From Nematostella vectensis (taxonomy: Eukaryota > Cnidaria > Anthozoa > Actiniaria > Edwardsiidae): a stretch of 64,000 nt of DNA. A program made the position numbers and the translations under genes. Positions 13,901-23,706 of this stretch are shown here, piece after piece. The DNA lies in the NCBI RefSeq assembly GCF_932526225.1, contig NC_064035.1:12468566-12532565 (forward strand). The letters are read 5' to 3'. How positions within the stretch are numbered: position 1 is the stretch's first letter; the number at the start of each line of letters is the position of its first letter. Under the pieces are notes generated by a model that saw nothing but the letters and a program-made list of their open reading frames with translations, searched no databases and was not told the origin of the DNA.

Positions 13901-15170
13901 GAAGTTGTGTATGGTGAACCAGATATTGACTTCCGGAGAGCTTCTTTTACGGTAAGTTTACATTGCTGGTCTTTTGAGAATCCTTCGCAGTGTGTTTACA
14001 TTGATGGTCTTTTGAGCTTTCTTCACGGTGAGTTTACATTGCTACTCTTAGATTTTTTTTCTCAGAGTTCAAAACCTGGTTCTTTAGATGAGGTTTATCT
14101 GTAGGCCTTCTCGTCACTTCATTTATGGTGTGGGGGATTTATAGAATTATTCTTGTGATTGTAAATCAACTGGGTTAAGTGGTCATTTGATCAGATAATT
14201 AGAGCTATTTGAATCAGATATTATTGTATACCTTTACATATTCCGTGTTTTTTCTTATTAACAAGGTTCTTAGAAAACACTCTTGTCACGGACCCTGGTA
14301 TGCTAAATACATACTCACATATGACAAATCTTCAATCGGTGATGGTAATGTAACGATGTCCTTTATATCAGGGTAACGCCACTGAGGAAGGGACTATAGT
14401 GTATGGCCTGTATCTGGATGGTGCATCATGGGATCACACCGATGGGTGCCTGCAAGAAGCTCCCGATGGTCAGCGCATTTCCCCATTACCCGAGCTTCAT
14501 TTCGTGCCATACCAGGTTAGAGACCAAGTACCTTAAATGCATCGTCTATTTGTACCTTACACTGGCCGAACTATCATCTGTTTTTTACTTGAAGCCCTGG
14601 CCAAAGTAAACGCAAATCAAGTTTTGACTTCCGTGTATTTGCGCTAACTTGCGATGATGTGGCAAAGCGAAACGCATGTTTTGATGCAAGTTGACTGCTG
14701 ACATTACGACAGAGACGAAATTGTACATGGCAAACGTGCGTTCAGAATTTTAACATGTTCAAATTAGACGCTATTTAGTGGCCAGATGAAACGCACAATT
14801 AGCAAAATATCGTCAGTTTTGTAATGACAGTGCCCAAACTGTAAGTACAAAGCAGACGATAGTTTGTGATTAACACATTTTGTGATAAACACATTGATTT
14901 TTTATTTGTCTGTTCCAGTTTGTCTCTGTCGAGAGCAAAGATTCTAAGACGAATCCGAAATCGGACAAAACCCAAATCGGACAACCCCCAGGGGCGGATC
15001 CCTTCGAGCAATACGAGTGTCCGATTTACCGGACATCTCTGCGAGCCAGCTCGCTACTGTCCAGCGGCCTCACAACAAATTTTGTCACCGCCGTCAACCT
15101 TCCTTCCCGGCAGCCCTCTGATCACTGGATCACCCGGGGAGTGGCGTTGCTATGCCAACTGAATGAGTGA
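9..15170 (+). CDS. Axonemal dynein heavy chain, C-terminal half (5' partial, 22 exons)
   Basis: This is the motor part of an axonemal dynein heavy chain, the ATPase that slides doublet microtubules in cilia. Exons: 9-332, 999-1400, 1724-1978, 2427-2807, 2910-3032, 3475-3720, 4030-4479, 4907-5207, 5428-5838, 6151-6498, 6862-7110, 7531-7749, 8189-8399, 8847-8949, 9380-9604, 10622-10819, 12321-12511, 12687-13065, 13256-13469, 13797-13951, 14372-14515, 14919-15170. All junctions are AG/GT, phases agree, and the sum is 5781 nt, giving 1926 residues before TGA at 15168. The order seen is AAA4 P-loop, antiparallel stalk with microtubule-binding tip, AAA5, AAA6 and C-terminal domain. The end (HWITRGVALLCQLNE) fits the single-headed inner-arm group (DNAH1/3/6/7/12/14), but the tail is divergent, so I assign no orthologue. 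AAA1-3, linker and tail lie upstream of the window. Confidence 0.95.
1724..3720 (+). CDS. Dynein exons coding the stalk and microtubule-binding domain
   Basis: Exons 1724-1978 (end), 2427-2807, 2910-3032 and 3475-3720 code two long charged heptad-rich helices (CC1 and CC2) separated by a globular tip. The tip includes IRVYTKPPAMVMTVLAAVC, then LLGDQGFLKKLVNYDKNSVPD, the recognisable dynein microtubule-binding domain. CC2 (about residues 500-575 of the visible protein) is rich in K, E, Q and L. I see no large insertion in the tip. Confidence 0.9.
4030..7110 (+). CDS. Dynein exons coding AAA5 and the AAA5-AAA6 linker
   Basis: Exons 4030-4479, 4907-5207, 5428-5838, 6151-6498 and 6862-7110. RWPLLIDPQEQAVKWI is the typical AAA5 core (SRFPLLIDPQGQA in relatives), followed by LGDPVLIEDVGEQLDP across an intron in phase 0. 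The exon ending at 5207 stops in phase 1 and joins 5428, giving VNDRSKVRELEDRSLSLL, the linking helix. As in other axonemal dyneins, AAA5 shows no P-loop. A three-fold repeat of about 50 bp follows the 6498 donor. Confidence 0.9.
6499..6660 (+). repeat. Short tandem repeat in dynein intron, 3 copies of about 50 bp
   Basis: The block CATATAAAATTGACCCGG followed by TTATTAC and a tagctata(a/g)tctt segment recurs three times just after the donor at 6499. The copies diverge towards the 3' end. Confidence 0.6.
7234..7482. mobile_element. Short TIR element (copy 1 of the TACACCTATTTCAATAA family)
   Basis: The right end (about 7440-7482), reverse-complemented, begins GTACACCTATTTCAATAAAG and continues into TTGTCAGTGAAAATGGC. 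The left end (7234 on) has the same order with changes (TATTTCAC..AAAGGTTTTCAG..AAATGGC). The same ends bound the larger copy at 41335-42138. The internal AAATGG(T/C) run is a short tandem repeat. There is no coding capacity, so it looks like a non-autonomous element in a dynein intron. Confidence 0.55.
7531..10819 (+). CDS. Dynein exons coding AAA6 and the following helical region
   Basis: Exons 7531-7749, 8189-8399, 8847-8949, 9380-9604 and 10622-10819. Diagnostic stretches are TPLIFILSPGSDPASQLLRF across the 7749/8189 junction (phase 1), VFLQNCQHAASFMPRLQQII, and FRMWLSSKPDPSFPVSILQ. The 10622 exon holds [20 protein letters not shown], the conserved block after AAA6. A 113-bp tandem array sits immediately upstream of that exon and ends within about 15 bp of its acceptor. 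Confidence 0.92.
8598..8772. mobile_element. MITE-like element, GGGCCGTAGCAGG family (copy 1)
   Basis: This dynein-intron segment is collinear with 18941-19102 over its whole length: GGCCGTAGCAGGGGGTGGGG, then GCAAATGACCAG(A/T)AGGGG-like text, GTGGCTGTGCC, AATATTTTCTTAATGTTT and AATATTTCGAGGC. The right end (GCTTCGGAACTG) is a degenerate inverted copy of the left. No coding potential is visible. Confidence 0.6.
9999..10613 (+). repeat. 113-bp tandem repeat in dynein intron
   Basis: About five direct copies of a 113-bp unit start with ATACCGGTATCTCCTCGTG (for example at 10021, 10134 and 10247). They contain TGACGTCC, a near-CRE core, and TTTACGCGGGTGTTTACTGT. Older diverged units begin near 9797 and 9901. 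The array runs into the polypyrimidine region of the exon at 10622. Confidence 0.9.
10820..12320 (+). other. 1.5-kb dynein intron with hairpin and duplicated block
   Basis: This is the longest dynein intron seen. It holds a perfect 15-bp inverted repeat at 11753-11787 and a duplicated block of about 110 bp (about 11920-12020 and 12030-12125, sharing GAATGGGCCCCCCTC and TAGGGATCTTGACACA) with a third partial copy at 12160-12200. No coding exon is missing here, because the protein is continuous across 10819/12321 in phase 0. Confidence 0.7.
11753..11787. repeat. Perfect 15-bp inverted repeat (hairpin)
   Basis: Arms ACTCCTGATCAGGCA and TGCCTGATCAGGAGT are separated by CTGAT. Each arm also contains the palindrome CCTGATCAGG. 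It lies mid-intron and no function can be read from it. Confidence 0.85.
12321..15170 (+). CDS. Dynein exons coding the C-terminal domain
   Basis: Exons 12321-12511, 12687-13065, 13256-13469, 13797-13951, 14372-14515 and 14919-15170. Landmarks are PELFGMNHNAA, the NNQVPLEWK to KPLGSWVDNL junction (13065/13256), AFFHPQ to AFLTAVLQTHSR, and IVYGLYLDGASWD. The segment that in relatives reads like MPVIWLKP is replaced by LPELHFVPYQFV, followed by about 28 Lys/Ser/Asp/Pro-rich residues at the start of the last exon. The usual STTGHSTNFV block reads SSGLTTNFV. The stop is TGA at 15168-15170. Confidence 0.93.
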
Positions 15171-15212
15171 CGTAAGCTAAGATGAGTCAGATTTCAAAGT
15201 CGCATTAATATC

Positions 15213-15390
15213 ACAAGTTTACTTTCGGAGGGTGAACGGAAACCTTAATAGAATCTATTAGAATCCGCGCTATTTAACAGGCCATCCGTTCTAGATTATC
15301 AATCACATCTTCTCACAATTTTAAAATATTTTTCGCGTTTTCCTTTAAACTAATAGGAGATTGTTACGTAATCGACCTGAAGTAAACTGG
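15213..15390. mobile_element. TIR element, AGTAAACTGG family (copy 1)
   Basis: The ends are AAGTTTACTTTC on the left and GAAGTAAACTGG on the right. The interior (GAATCTATTAGAATCCGCGC, TTAACAGGCCATCCG, TTATCAATCAC, CGCGTTTTCC, TACGTAATCGAC) matches the reverse complement of 34401-34614. It is a non-coding, MITE-sized element. Confidence 0.75.
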
Positions 15391-16429
15391 TGACGATGCG
15401 GATTTAAGTTCTCATATTCTTACGCTGATTTGATTTTTCAGGAAAAGCAAGTTTATATGTTTTATATGTAAATATGTTCAGAATTTTCAGTCATAACATA
15501 AAATGTTTGAATGAATTTTGCACGGATTTTGCTTCCATGAATTAAAAAAGGCAGTAAGTAATGATATTTTCTTACTGGTTCAAAGATATTTTCATTCTTT
15601 AAAATTAATTATTAAAAAAGATTTAAATCACGTATGTCTTTTTGCTGTGTCTTTCTCTCTGTTATGTTATGAAATACAGTATAATGTACTATAACACTTG
15701 TGTTTATGACACTGTTTACCATAGAAATGCGTAAATTTTGGGATAATGGAACTAACTTTGCAGAATTGTTATAATTTTTCAAGATTTAAACAAAATGTCT
15801 GATTCCGTCCCGCTTTTTAGTGCAAATTATCATATTTCTAAAGCGCACTGTTGTTTAACCAATACGAAATGGAGCGTGAAAAGAACTTCAATAAAAAGCC
15901 AATTTTCCCTTTGCTTAGGCGTCCCACTGTGTTATTGCATTCAGCTTTTACCATATCAACATGACAGACACATCCGAAGACTATGATTGCCTACAGTCAC
16001 GGCGCGTGCTCTTCGCATTTATTGTGTGCGTAAAAAGTAATTATTCCGATGTGAGGATAAATTCCCATCAAAGCGACCTAAGTTATCTTAATGAATATGG
16101 AATCCCATGTGAACCCTATCAGCTGCAGCGCTTCTGTTTGGACGCTTTTTATCATAAACAATTTCTCGTTTTACTGAAGGAAGTCATTAGCTTCGACTCA
16201 CTTATCTATTTTTCATGTTTGAAACGTCAAAACTTAACTCGGGGTGTCGGTGTTAGTGGTTAAATCCAGGGATAGGAAAGGTGTCGAGAGTCAAACAGCA
16301 GGTGATTTTCCTTGCGCGTGTTTAGTATTTCGCGTGAATTAGCGCGATAGCCAATCCACTCAGTAGCGCTTTGTTACAACCTTATTAAATTCTCGTTTTG
16401 TTTGCTACACCATCTGGTTTGATTACAGC

Positions 16430-16556
16430 CTTTGGAGGCCATAAGGAGAGAAGCACAAGGATAAACGAATGAGCATTTGATTTGGACTTAAACTCTACAC
16501 GCTTTGGAGTCTCGCCAGAAGAGAGAGGAATCACTGCCGAAAGTGCTAAGATAAGG
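16430..16556 (+). other. Possible 5' untranslated exon of the nuclear receptor
   Basis: A strong acceptor (CCGCCCCGCCGTCTTTAG) at 18107, just before the receptor's second possible start codon, implies an upstream exon. The best donor I see upstream is AAGATAAG/GTTAGT at about 16556. This would place the 15-bp minisatellite inside the first intron. The 5' limit is not determinable. Confidence 0.2.
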
Positions 16557-17440
16557 TTAGTAGCAATATGTTAGAGAAACTGTGATCTAATTTAACACAT
16601 CGTTAGGAATTTAATCGTGCTTACATTTGGAGTAGTTTCGAATAAAACAAATTTCATAATCATGTAGGCAACAACACAATAGTTCAACAATTTTGTTTTT
16701 ATCTAAATTGGCGAAGGTTTTTTTAACGATCACGTTAAGCACTTTAGATGTTTACCAAAGACAAATATATCATTCTAAACGAGCTTCTTCATTAACCTCG
16801 GGTTTGTATGTAAACGCCTGGGAGCATTTACTTATATTGTTCTCAATTCTTTTTTAACGGTTAAAGCTCCTAAATTATCGTAGCCGTTTTTTTAGTACAC
16901 TGAATTATTTCATAAAATGTAAAACGGACTTTTATTTGAACGTTCTATTTTACTTCACTGTCTCATTGTCCTCGACCCTTAACCTGCTAGCAGAACCCTG
17001 TTTTCGCTTTATATCGCTGCGACCGACAGCTCAGAGAAATCCATGAAAGGGTTTCTGTCAGCACGGTACCTGATCCACATCTTGAGGCGACGCTCATATA
17101 AAAAAAAACATCCTGAATGGAAACCAACAAAAGCCTTTTATTCACATCTCTTGATTCGGGAGTCAATGGGAAACTAACTATGGGAACTGAAAATAAATAG
17201 GATAAATCGTTTTCATTCCTTATTTTCAAATATAAATTAGTATAAAATACAGAACAAGTGTAAGAACTCCATGTTGTCCTAACTGATAGCCGCGTATCAA
17301 CATAGTGGGAAAAATGAGATTTTAAATAAATAGTTTTTTCATGTACGTCTTGAAGAATATAAAAGAAAATACGCATATCGAATAGATTGCGATTAACAGC
17401 TGTGCAGAGATTTCAGGGGGAAGGGGGTAGATTCCATGCA

Positions 17441-17988
17441 TCAGCCTGTCAACTCTCGCCTTTCCAACTCTCGCCTTTCCAACTCTCGTCTTTCCAACTC
17501 TCGCCTCACCAACTCTCGCCTTTCCAACTCTCGCCTTACCAACTCTCGCCTTTCCAACTCTCGCCTTTCCAACTCTCGCCTTTCCAACTCTCGCCTTTCC
17601 AACTCTCGCCTTTCCAATTCCCGCCTTTCCAATTCCCGCCTTACCAACTCTCGCCTTTCCAATTCCCGCCTTACCAACTCTCGCCTTTCCAACTCTCGCC
17701 TTTCCAACTCTCGCCTTACCAACTCTCGTCTTTCCAACTCTCGCCTTACCAACTCTCGCCTTTCCAACTCTCGCCTTTCCAACTCTCGCCTTTCCAACTC
17801 TCGCCTTTCCAACTCTCGCCTTTCCAGCTCTCGCCTTTCCAACTCTCGCCTTTCCAACTCTTGCCTTTCCAACTCTCGCCTTTTCAACTCTCGCCTCCCC
17901 AACTCTCGCCTTTCCAACTCTCGCCTTTCCAACTCTCGCCTTACCAACTCTCGCCTTTCCAACTCTCGCCTTTCCGACTCTCGTCTTT
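17441..17988. repeat. 15-bp minisatellite, about 36 copies
   Basis: The unit is AACTCTCGCCTTTCC with point variants (TTACC, TCACC, ATTCCCG). Because 15 is a multiple of three and the unit has no stop in several frames, long frames are open on both strands (for example LSPFQ-type and NSRLS-type repeats). I see no splice or start context and call it non-coding. Confidence 0.95.
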
Positions 17989-18076
17989 GTATTAATGCTA
18001 CTATGTGTGGCTTTGAAATATTTTAAAGTGTAGTAGAATCATTTTCGCGTTTGGACGATACTATTAATCTCTATTA

Positions 18077-20221
18077 ATGTCTAATTACTCCGCCCCGCCG
18101 TCTTTAGCTTCACATACAGGGTCCATTATGGACAAGACATTTCTGGTGACGTCATCCCAGCGTGTTTGCGCCATTTGCGGTGATCGCTCGTCGGGATTCC
18201 ATTATGGTGTACAAAGCTGCGAGGGCTGCAAAAGCTTCTTCAAGCGAACAGTACAGAAGCAGCTACAATACGCATGCGTCGAAAGCAAATCCTGCCAGAT
18301 TGACAAAAACAACCGCATTCGGTGCCAGTACTGCCGGTTCCAAAAGTGTTTGGCGCTAGGAATGCTAAAAGAAGGTTTGTTAAGGCTAAAAATGTGCCTC
18401 GTGAATGTTGCTTTTGCCTAGCCTAAAATAGGTGCCCTCAATATATGTAAAGGCTTCTTATACAGCGAATAGGCTAGAAAAAAATCAGACTGTCTTAACC
18501 GCGCATGTGTCAATAGCATATTTCGCGTTTTTTTTTTACTTTTGAAAGAGTAGTGGGAGGGGATAGGAGATAAGTGTACAAAGAATTGGTACCGTTATCT
18601 TGCGTACTTCTGAAATACTCAATATCCCGTCAAAAGCTGTTCGTGAGGACCGAGCACCTGGCGGAAGACCTCGTATCAAATCGCTGATTGGTTTAAAGGA
18701 GAACGCTGAAACATTCGTCTCGTCGGAGCTGATTATTCAACTTATCCAAGCAAGGCCTGACGCCATCCCTAAGCGAAGGTTAATACGTTTACCTAGATGT
18801 GTTTGGTTTTGCCCAGTGACGATAGCAAACATTTAGAGCTTGCTACCAATAGGATAAACAAACATGAACAAAATCATAGCATACAGGGCTCCAGCAAGCA
18901 TATTTTATTTTCTACACCAAATATGCTGACCCTGTTGATTCAGGGCCGTAGCAGGGGGTGGGGCACTGGGGGCACGTGTCCTCCAACATTTTCACAAATT
19001 ATAAGCAAATGACCAGAAGGGGTGTGGCTGTGCCCCCTAATATTTTCTTAATGTTTCTGTGTCGTGCCTCCCTCCAATATTTCGAGGCCTGTTACGGCAC
19101 TGTGATTTCTCTTTATCTAGAATTTGTTGTTTCGCGGATTTCCGATACCAATGCGTTTTGCTATACAGACCGGATTACCTGGAGCTCGGGCTGAATGACA
19201 TGTGTCCACTCAACCCGGTGGAAGCCATCATGGAGTTAACGCTCCAGGAGGTGGAGCACGTGATCAACTGGGCAAATAGGGTGCCGGGATTTTGTGACGT
19301 CGACAAGGAGGATCAAATCAGCTTATTATCGGAAGGTAAAGAGGTTATAGGGACACAGTGATTTTTGTATGAAACACGAAATTGCGCTCGCTTCAAAAAC
19401 ACGCCCCAATGTGTTTTAGTGGTGATAGCTGGTGGGGGGGGGAGGGGGGGGGGGACTCGGGCCACCTTCCTCTTCCACGTTCCAAGGTTGACATTAGTTC
19501 CGGTCTCTATGTTTGAGAAGATCTCGAAATCGTTCCCTTAAAACCGTTCGTTCGTAAGTGTTCAACGGCCTCTTGAATGATTCCCGATCTTTTCACTTTC
19601 AAGGTCTGCTTGAGGTCCTGATATTGCGCATATGCCAGCGATCTACGCCCCACCAAGGCGCGGTCATGGTAGCCAAGGACACACTCCTGAGCCCGGATAA
19701 CGTGTTTAATATTGTCCTGGAGCAATGGGCGGGGCAGCTCTCCTGCTTCGCCTACAAGCTACAAAGTCTTCAACTCGATATGGCCGAGTTTGCGTGCGTC
19801 AATGCTATCATGCTTTTCGAACAAGGTGAGAATCTGACCCAAGCCCCTGACAGTCTCTTCGAGTAAACCATTCAGTGTAAAACCCCGTACACCAGTCTCT
19901 GTATGGTCACGTCGAAGTCATCCCCATCATTCTCTTGGTAACATAGTCTATGGTCCTTTTTCAGAGACAAGTGGGGGTCTAAGAAACCGCGACTTGGTTG
20001 ATTTTGTACTAAATCGCACATTGGACGCTTTACGCGATTACATCAAGTCATCTTATCCTGAGAAGCCCAGTCGATTCGCGCATATCCTCCTCAAGCTGCC
20101 GACTTTACGGGACATGGCGACCAGGATGGCAGAGGAATGCTTATTCGCCCAGTCCCTACTCCACCTAGCCATACCACAGCTAACATCGAGAATGGTAGAA
20201 CTAAATCATGGCAGGCCGTAG
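18077..20221 (+). CDS. Orphan nuclear receptor (5 exons)
   Basis: This is a DNA-binding transcription factor of the nuclear receptor superfamily. Exons: 18077-18374, 18637-18778, 19169-19335, 19604-19825, 19965-20221 (1086 nt, 361 residues; phases 1,2,1,1 agree). The DBD has [15 protein letters not shown]-box CEGCKS (as in COUP-TF), [22 protein letters not shown] and [10 protein letters not shown]. The hinge reads [10 protein letters not shown]. The LBD has the family signature [10 protein letters not shown]...[14 protein letters not shown]. The protein ends ...[18 protein letters not shown] with no acidic AF-2 helix visible. An in-frame TAA lies at 18065. A good acceptor at 18107 makes ATG 18128 (MDKTFLV, 344 residues) an equally likely start. 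DBD features mix NR2, NR4 and NR5 traits, so the subfamily is open. Confidence 0.9.
18128..18374 (+). CDS. Nuclear receptor exon 1: two-zinc-finger DBD
   Basis: All eight zinc-ligand cysteines are present. Finger 1 is C-x2-C-x13-C-x2-C and ends in P-box CEGCKS. Finger 2 starts after VQKQLQYAC, with a five-residue D-box (VESKS), and ends CQYC. The exon breaks in phase 1 after GMLKE, at the start of the carboxy-terminal extension. Confidence 0.92.
18941..19102. mobile_element. MITE-like element, CAGGGCCGTAGCAGG family (copy 2)
   Basis: It lies in the intron between receptor exons 2 and 3. The left end CAGGGCCGTAGCAGG and right end CCTGTTACGGCACTG are imperfect inverted repeats, flanked by TGATT on both sides (possible 5-bp target duplication). 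It is collinear with 8598-8772. Confidence 0.65.
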
Positions 20222-20315
20222 AATGTTTGGCTACCACTTACTCTGGTATAAAAAAACTTGCTTTGCGCTTTGAATCCGTAAATCGGTTGTTGCTTCATAA
20301 CTCGTAAAAAGTATC

Positions 20316-20321
20316 AATAAA
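20316..20321 (+). terminator. Candidate poly(A) signal of the nuclear receptor
   Basis: AATAAA lies about 95 nt after the stop codon at 20219-20221 and is the first canonical signal downstream. Confidence 0.45.
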
Positions 20322-21355
20322 AAAATAATGATAAGAACTGCATCAAATATCAAAAGCAATCCAATCCAAGATTCCGATCTTTCTCTCACAATTCACTCAC
20401 GTAATGCCAGATTCTACTGTTTACGACCAAAGACTAGTAAACAAATCCGACCAATGACTTTTGATTGAAACCCAGCTATTTTCTCTGTCAATCAATTGTA
20501 TTGAATTTCTGAGTCTCCCATTGAACAAATTAATGCACTAGGAGTGAATAACGATGGCATATTTGATTGTTTCGATATGTTGTCCCCTAGTGTGTGGCAT
20601 TGTACGTTTAAATTGTTTTTTTTTCTGCGCGCGACCGGAACTGTTGAATGGCCTTCGTGCATTCGTTACCCATTTGATTTTAATAACACACACCGTCATA
20701 GAAGTTGACTAAAAAAAACAAGCGGCTAAGAAAACGAAAACAAAGTAAAGATTTGCCTGTTGGTTTTAACTCCTAAGAACCTCTCTTTTCCGGAAATATT
20801 TGTTAGCATTTTTGCAATTTTCGGCGTACCGTTCTGTCAGACAATTCTTTTGTAAAAAAGGACGTCGCCTCTAGAAGATGTCTTTCTGAACATTTTCTGT
20901 GAAATGTTTTCCTAACCTAGATTGGTTGTCTCAACCTACTGGCGTTGTATTCGACCCTTTTGTTTGCTCTTTATTAACGCACTATTTAACGGTGTTGTGT
21001 GGCCATTGTGTACAAGACAAAGGTTTCTGCATGTTTAATACAAGTGCATACTAATTTATTAGTTAAAAAACACACAACAACGCAAGTGTATAAGATATCT
21101 ACTGCACGATTTATTTCATTATGTCAACTATGTCAAACTACTTTGACTTTTCCTAAATCTGTTTTGTTCATTATCTGTTATAATTTGACGAGTATTCTCG
21201 TGCCTATGTACATAAATTGTCTGTAGCCAAAGTTTACTAAAAGAAATATATATCTATAAATATATTTTAGCGTACCCCTGAGCATGAGCACAGATAGCGG
21301 GACGGACCGTGTCTTGGACACTTACAAAATGTAATGTTCTCCACGGCGTCTTCAT
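20322..21355. other. Intergenic region, convergent gene ends
   Basis: The receptor (+) and Dickkopf-like gene (-) converge here. The sequence is AT-rich with no supported exon. TTTATT at 21110-21115, which is AATAAA on the minus strand, is a possible poly(A) signal for the Dickkopf-like gene. Confidence 0.5.
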
Positions 21356-22179
21356 CTAAACGTACTCACACAACGCCGTTCTTTTCGAAACATTCTCATG
21401 GGCCTGAAAGAAATGTGAGAATACAGAGTGAGACCCAAATCGCTCGATTCCCCAATAAAAATCTGTTTGATTATTAATGGTGACAATAAAGATGCAGCCG
21501 GATTTTTCATACCTTTTTTTCCTATGCTGGCTTCGCACCTTTCTGCAGACAAATCCCTCGCCACAGGGACAATTGTGGTTAACAGAGTACGCCAGTCCAC
21601 CCGCGGGAACCGTGCAAATTTCGTTCTCTCGCAGCATCTTCTTGCAGATCCATTCCCCGTGTGTTGGAGCGCAACAAAGTCCTGCGCTGCATTCTTTATC
21701 CTTGCTACACCGAGCTCCTTCGGTGCCAGACGTAATAGTTTTCCTGCATTTTCCGAAGACGCACTCCATGCCAGCAGCGCAGACATGATCCCGGCGACAA
21801 TGCTCTCCCAGAGGTTTCACATCATGGCAAGTTCCGTAGTGCCTGTGACAGTATTTTCCTTGCCCGCAATGCTTGTCTTTCCTGCACTCATACTTAAAAA
21901 CCTGAGCAATAAGCAAACACGCATTAACTACAGAACAAATTAGTCGATCTAGTTAAAACAATTTTTATGTGAATGATATATGTGTGTCTGTAATGAACGG
22001 CAGTTGCAAATCACGCGTACTTTGTTCGCATCTGTCAGACTCTCTCTGGTAGAGTTTTCTCGACTGTGAGGCGATAGCTCTCCGTCCGCGGGAGATACAC
22101 TCAGCAGCCAGCCAAACACGACACCATGAGCTACCTGTGCCGTCGTCAACACAAGCAATAACATCATGTAAGCTTGCAT
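21356..22179 (-). CDS. Dickkopf-like secreted cysteine-rich protein (2 exons)
   Basis: This is a probable secreted modulator of Wnt signalling. Exons on the minus strand: 22179-22021 and 21901-21356 (phase 0, 705 nt, 234 residues). It starts MQAYMMLLLVLTTAQVAHG, a clear signal peptide; the ATG follows CTTTACA. The mature part has two cysteine clusters. The first is C-x5-C-x5-C-x6-C-x9-C-x5-C-x5-C-x4-C (8 Cys). The second, about 30 residues later, has SKDKECSAGLCCA, WICKKML, EICTV and CPCGEGFVC plus a last Cys, the ten-cysteine colipase-fold pattern of Dickkopf CRD2. The first cluster has fewer cysteines than vertebrate DKK1. About 40 residues follow the last conserved Cys, ending before TAG. 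Whether it is DKK1/2/4- or DKK3-type is not settled. Confidence 0.8.
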
Positions 22180-23706
22180 TGTAAAGATTGTCCGAATGAG
22201 CCACAGCACAATCGAAGCAAGGTTGGTGATCTTGTTAGGTCATGGAATAGCTTTACTTTGAGTTTACGCCAGCCTCTTGAACTGACAGCTAGCACGTGCA
22301 ATTAGTCTTAAAGTGAAAAGCGTTCGAAGAACCAATAAACGGCTTAACAAACATCCCTGAATGACAATTGGTGCTATTTGATTGAGGTCAGGGGCGTGGA
22401 TACGTAATGACCAAGGAGGAGAAGACTCAGACGAGGTGTTGGCGCACAATGGTGGTACTAATTACCTTCAAAACATTAGAGCCTCAAAGCTGTTGACAAT
22501 ATATAAAAAAAATTACTTGATGGCTCGTTCTTTCGATTGTAAATTTAAGAAAGTGATGCTGCTTGATTCTGAATCACGGGTACAGCAAAACAAGGGATAA
22601 ATCAAATCCTGATAAAGACAAGGTTATATGTCCACGCCTGCTTAGTCTGTTGTTTGATGTTTTAGTGCTATTGAGGAGGCCACCGTTAAAGCCTTTAAGA
22701 GCTTATGAAACACCTTGGAGTGTGATTGTGTTTGTGCATGGACGTGTGGTTAGAACTTCGCTGATAACACTTTGTAAGAAGGTTAAAACCTGTGGCTAAG
22801 ATAAATTCATTTGACTGTCAGTTTATCTGACAGACAGTGACGTCAGCTGTCGTTAAGATCTTGTCACAGTACACGAGGTTTGAAGGCATTGACGTTGTGC
22901 ATGCATATCTTGTAAAGATATGAGTTATGCTCTTCAATATCTAGTCAGACAATTGATTGAAGGGTCATTTATAAAATGTATAGCTTTGCTCTTTAGAAAA
23001 CTTTTGACATGGATGGATTAGCGAGGTGGAGCTTAGGGCTCATTGAATAACCATTTTACACTAGAAAACAAAAGCCAAAGAGCATTAGATTATCATTACA
23101 AAGGTAATCAACAATTACCAACACTCAATACACAGTTGCTCTCATGAGCATAATACGGCCAAGATTGCACAAGACGTTTGTCTGTCATAATAGCAAGCTT
23201 GACTCTTGTCAACTTCGAGTTATTTTTATCGTATTTCGCCATAAAAGGACGAATGTTGTCAGGGTTTGGATAGCTAAAGCATCTAGCGCTAGCAAAATCT
23301 TATTATGAAACGTTGATTGTGATATGGCAAGACATAATAGTATTCATCAAAAGTTATATTTTGCTTGGTTATCGAGGACTATATTGTTCGGAAGCCTCCC
23401 GCACTGTGCCCTTTGCCTTTGATAACAGCCTGATGAGGGGAAGACCCCGCTGAGCACTAATGGATCTCTCGTAGGGGTGTCATCAGGGGGTGATCCGCCC
23501 CACAGAAGACTCCTTGAGTTACGGGATCCGCAAGACTATGTTATATAGCATTTCCCCGAGTTATGGTCACATTCTTAACCCCTTCTATGGAAGAGAGAAG
23601 AGGTCTCTACAGCCCATCCGGAGGGTCCTCTTTTTACAATAAGAGAAACTGACAAGACTTCTTAGTTTTTTTTAATTATACAAAAAGTATGTAGAAGCTT
23701 ACCAAT

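Larger units (their letters stand above)
15171..17435. other. Intergenic region between dynein and nuclear receptor
   Basis: There is no convincing coding exon. It contains a TIR element at 15213-15390 and AT-rich sequence. The reading frame at 15961-16263 (100 codons, ATG start) has no recognisable domain and no flanking gene model. A possible untranslated first exon of the receptor ends near 16555 (AAGATAAG followed by GTTAGT). Confidence 0.6.

Noticed and set aside
15961-16263. 100-codon ATG-started frame between dynein and receptor
   Set aside because: No domain, no conserved motif and no splice support; the length is within chance for 2 kb of intergenic DNA.
17387-18026. Long open frames of about 200 codons on both strands
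   Set aside because: They are readings of a 15-bp minisatellite with no stop codons; there is no start or splice context and no domain.
21428-21943. 171-codon plus-strand frame opposite the Dickkopf-like exon
   Set aside because: It is antisense to the cysteine-rich coding exon; the minus strand has signal peptide, splice phase and domain pattern.
22180-22209. Upstream start extending the Dickkopf-like signal peptide
   Set aside because: The upstream in-frame codon is GTG, not ATG. The ATG at 22179 gives a standard signal peptide.
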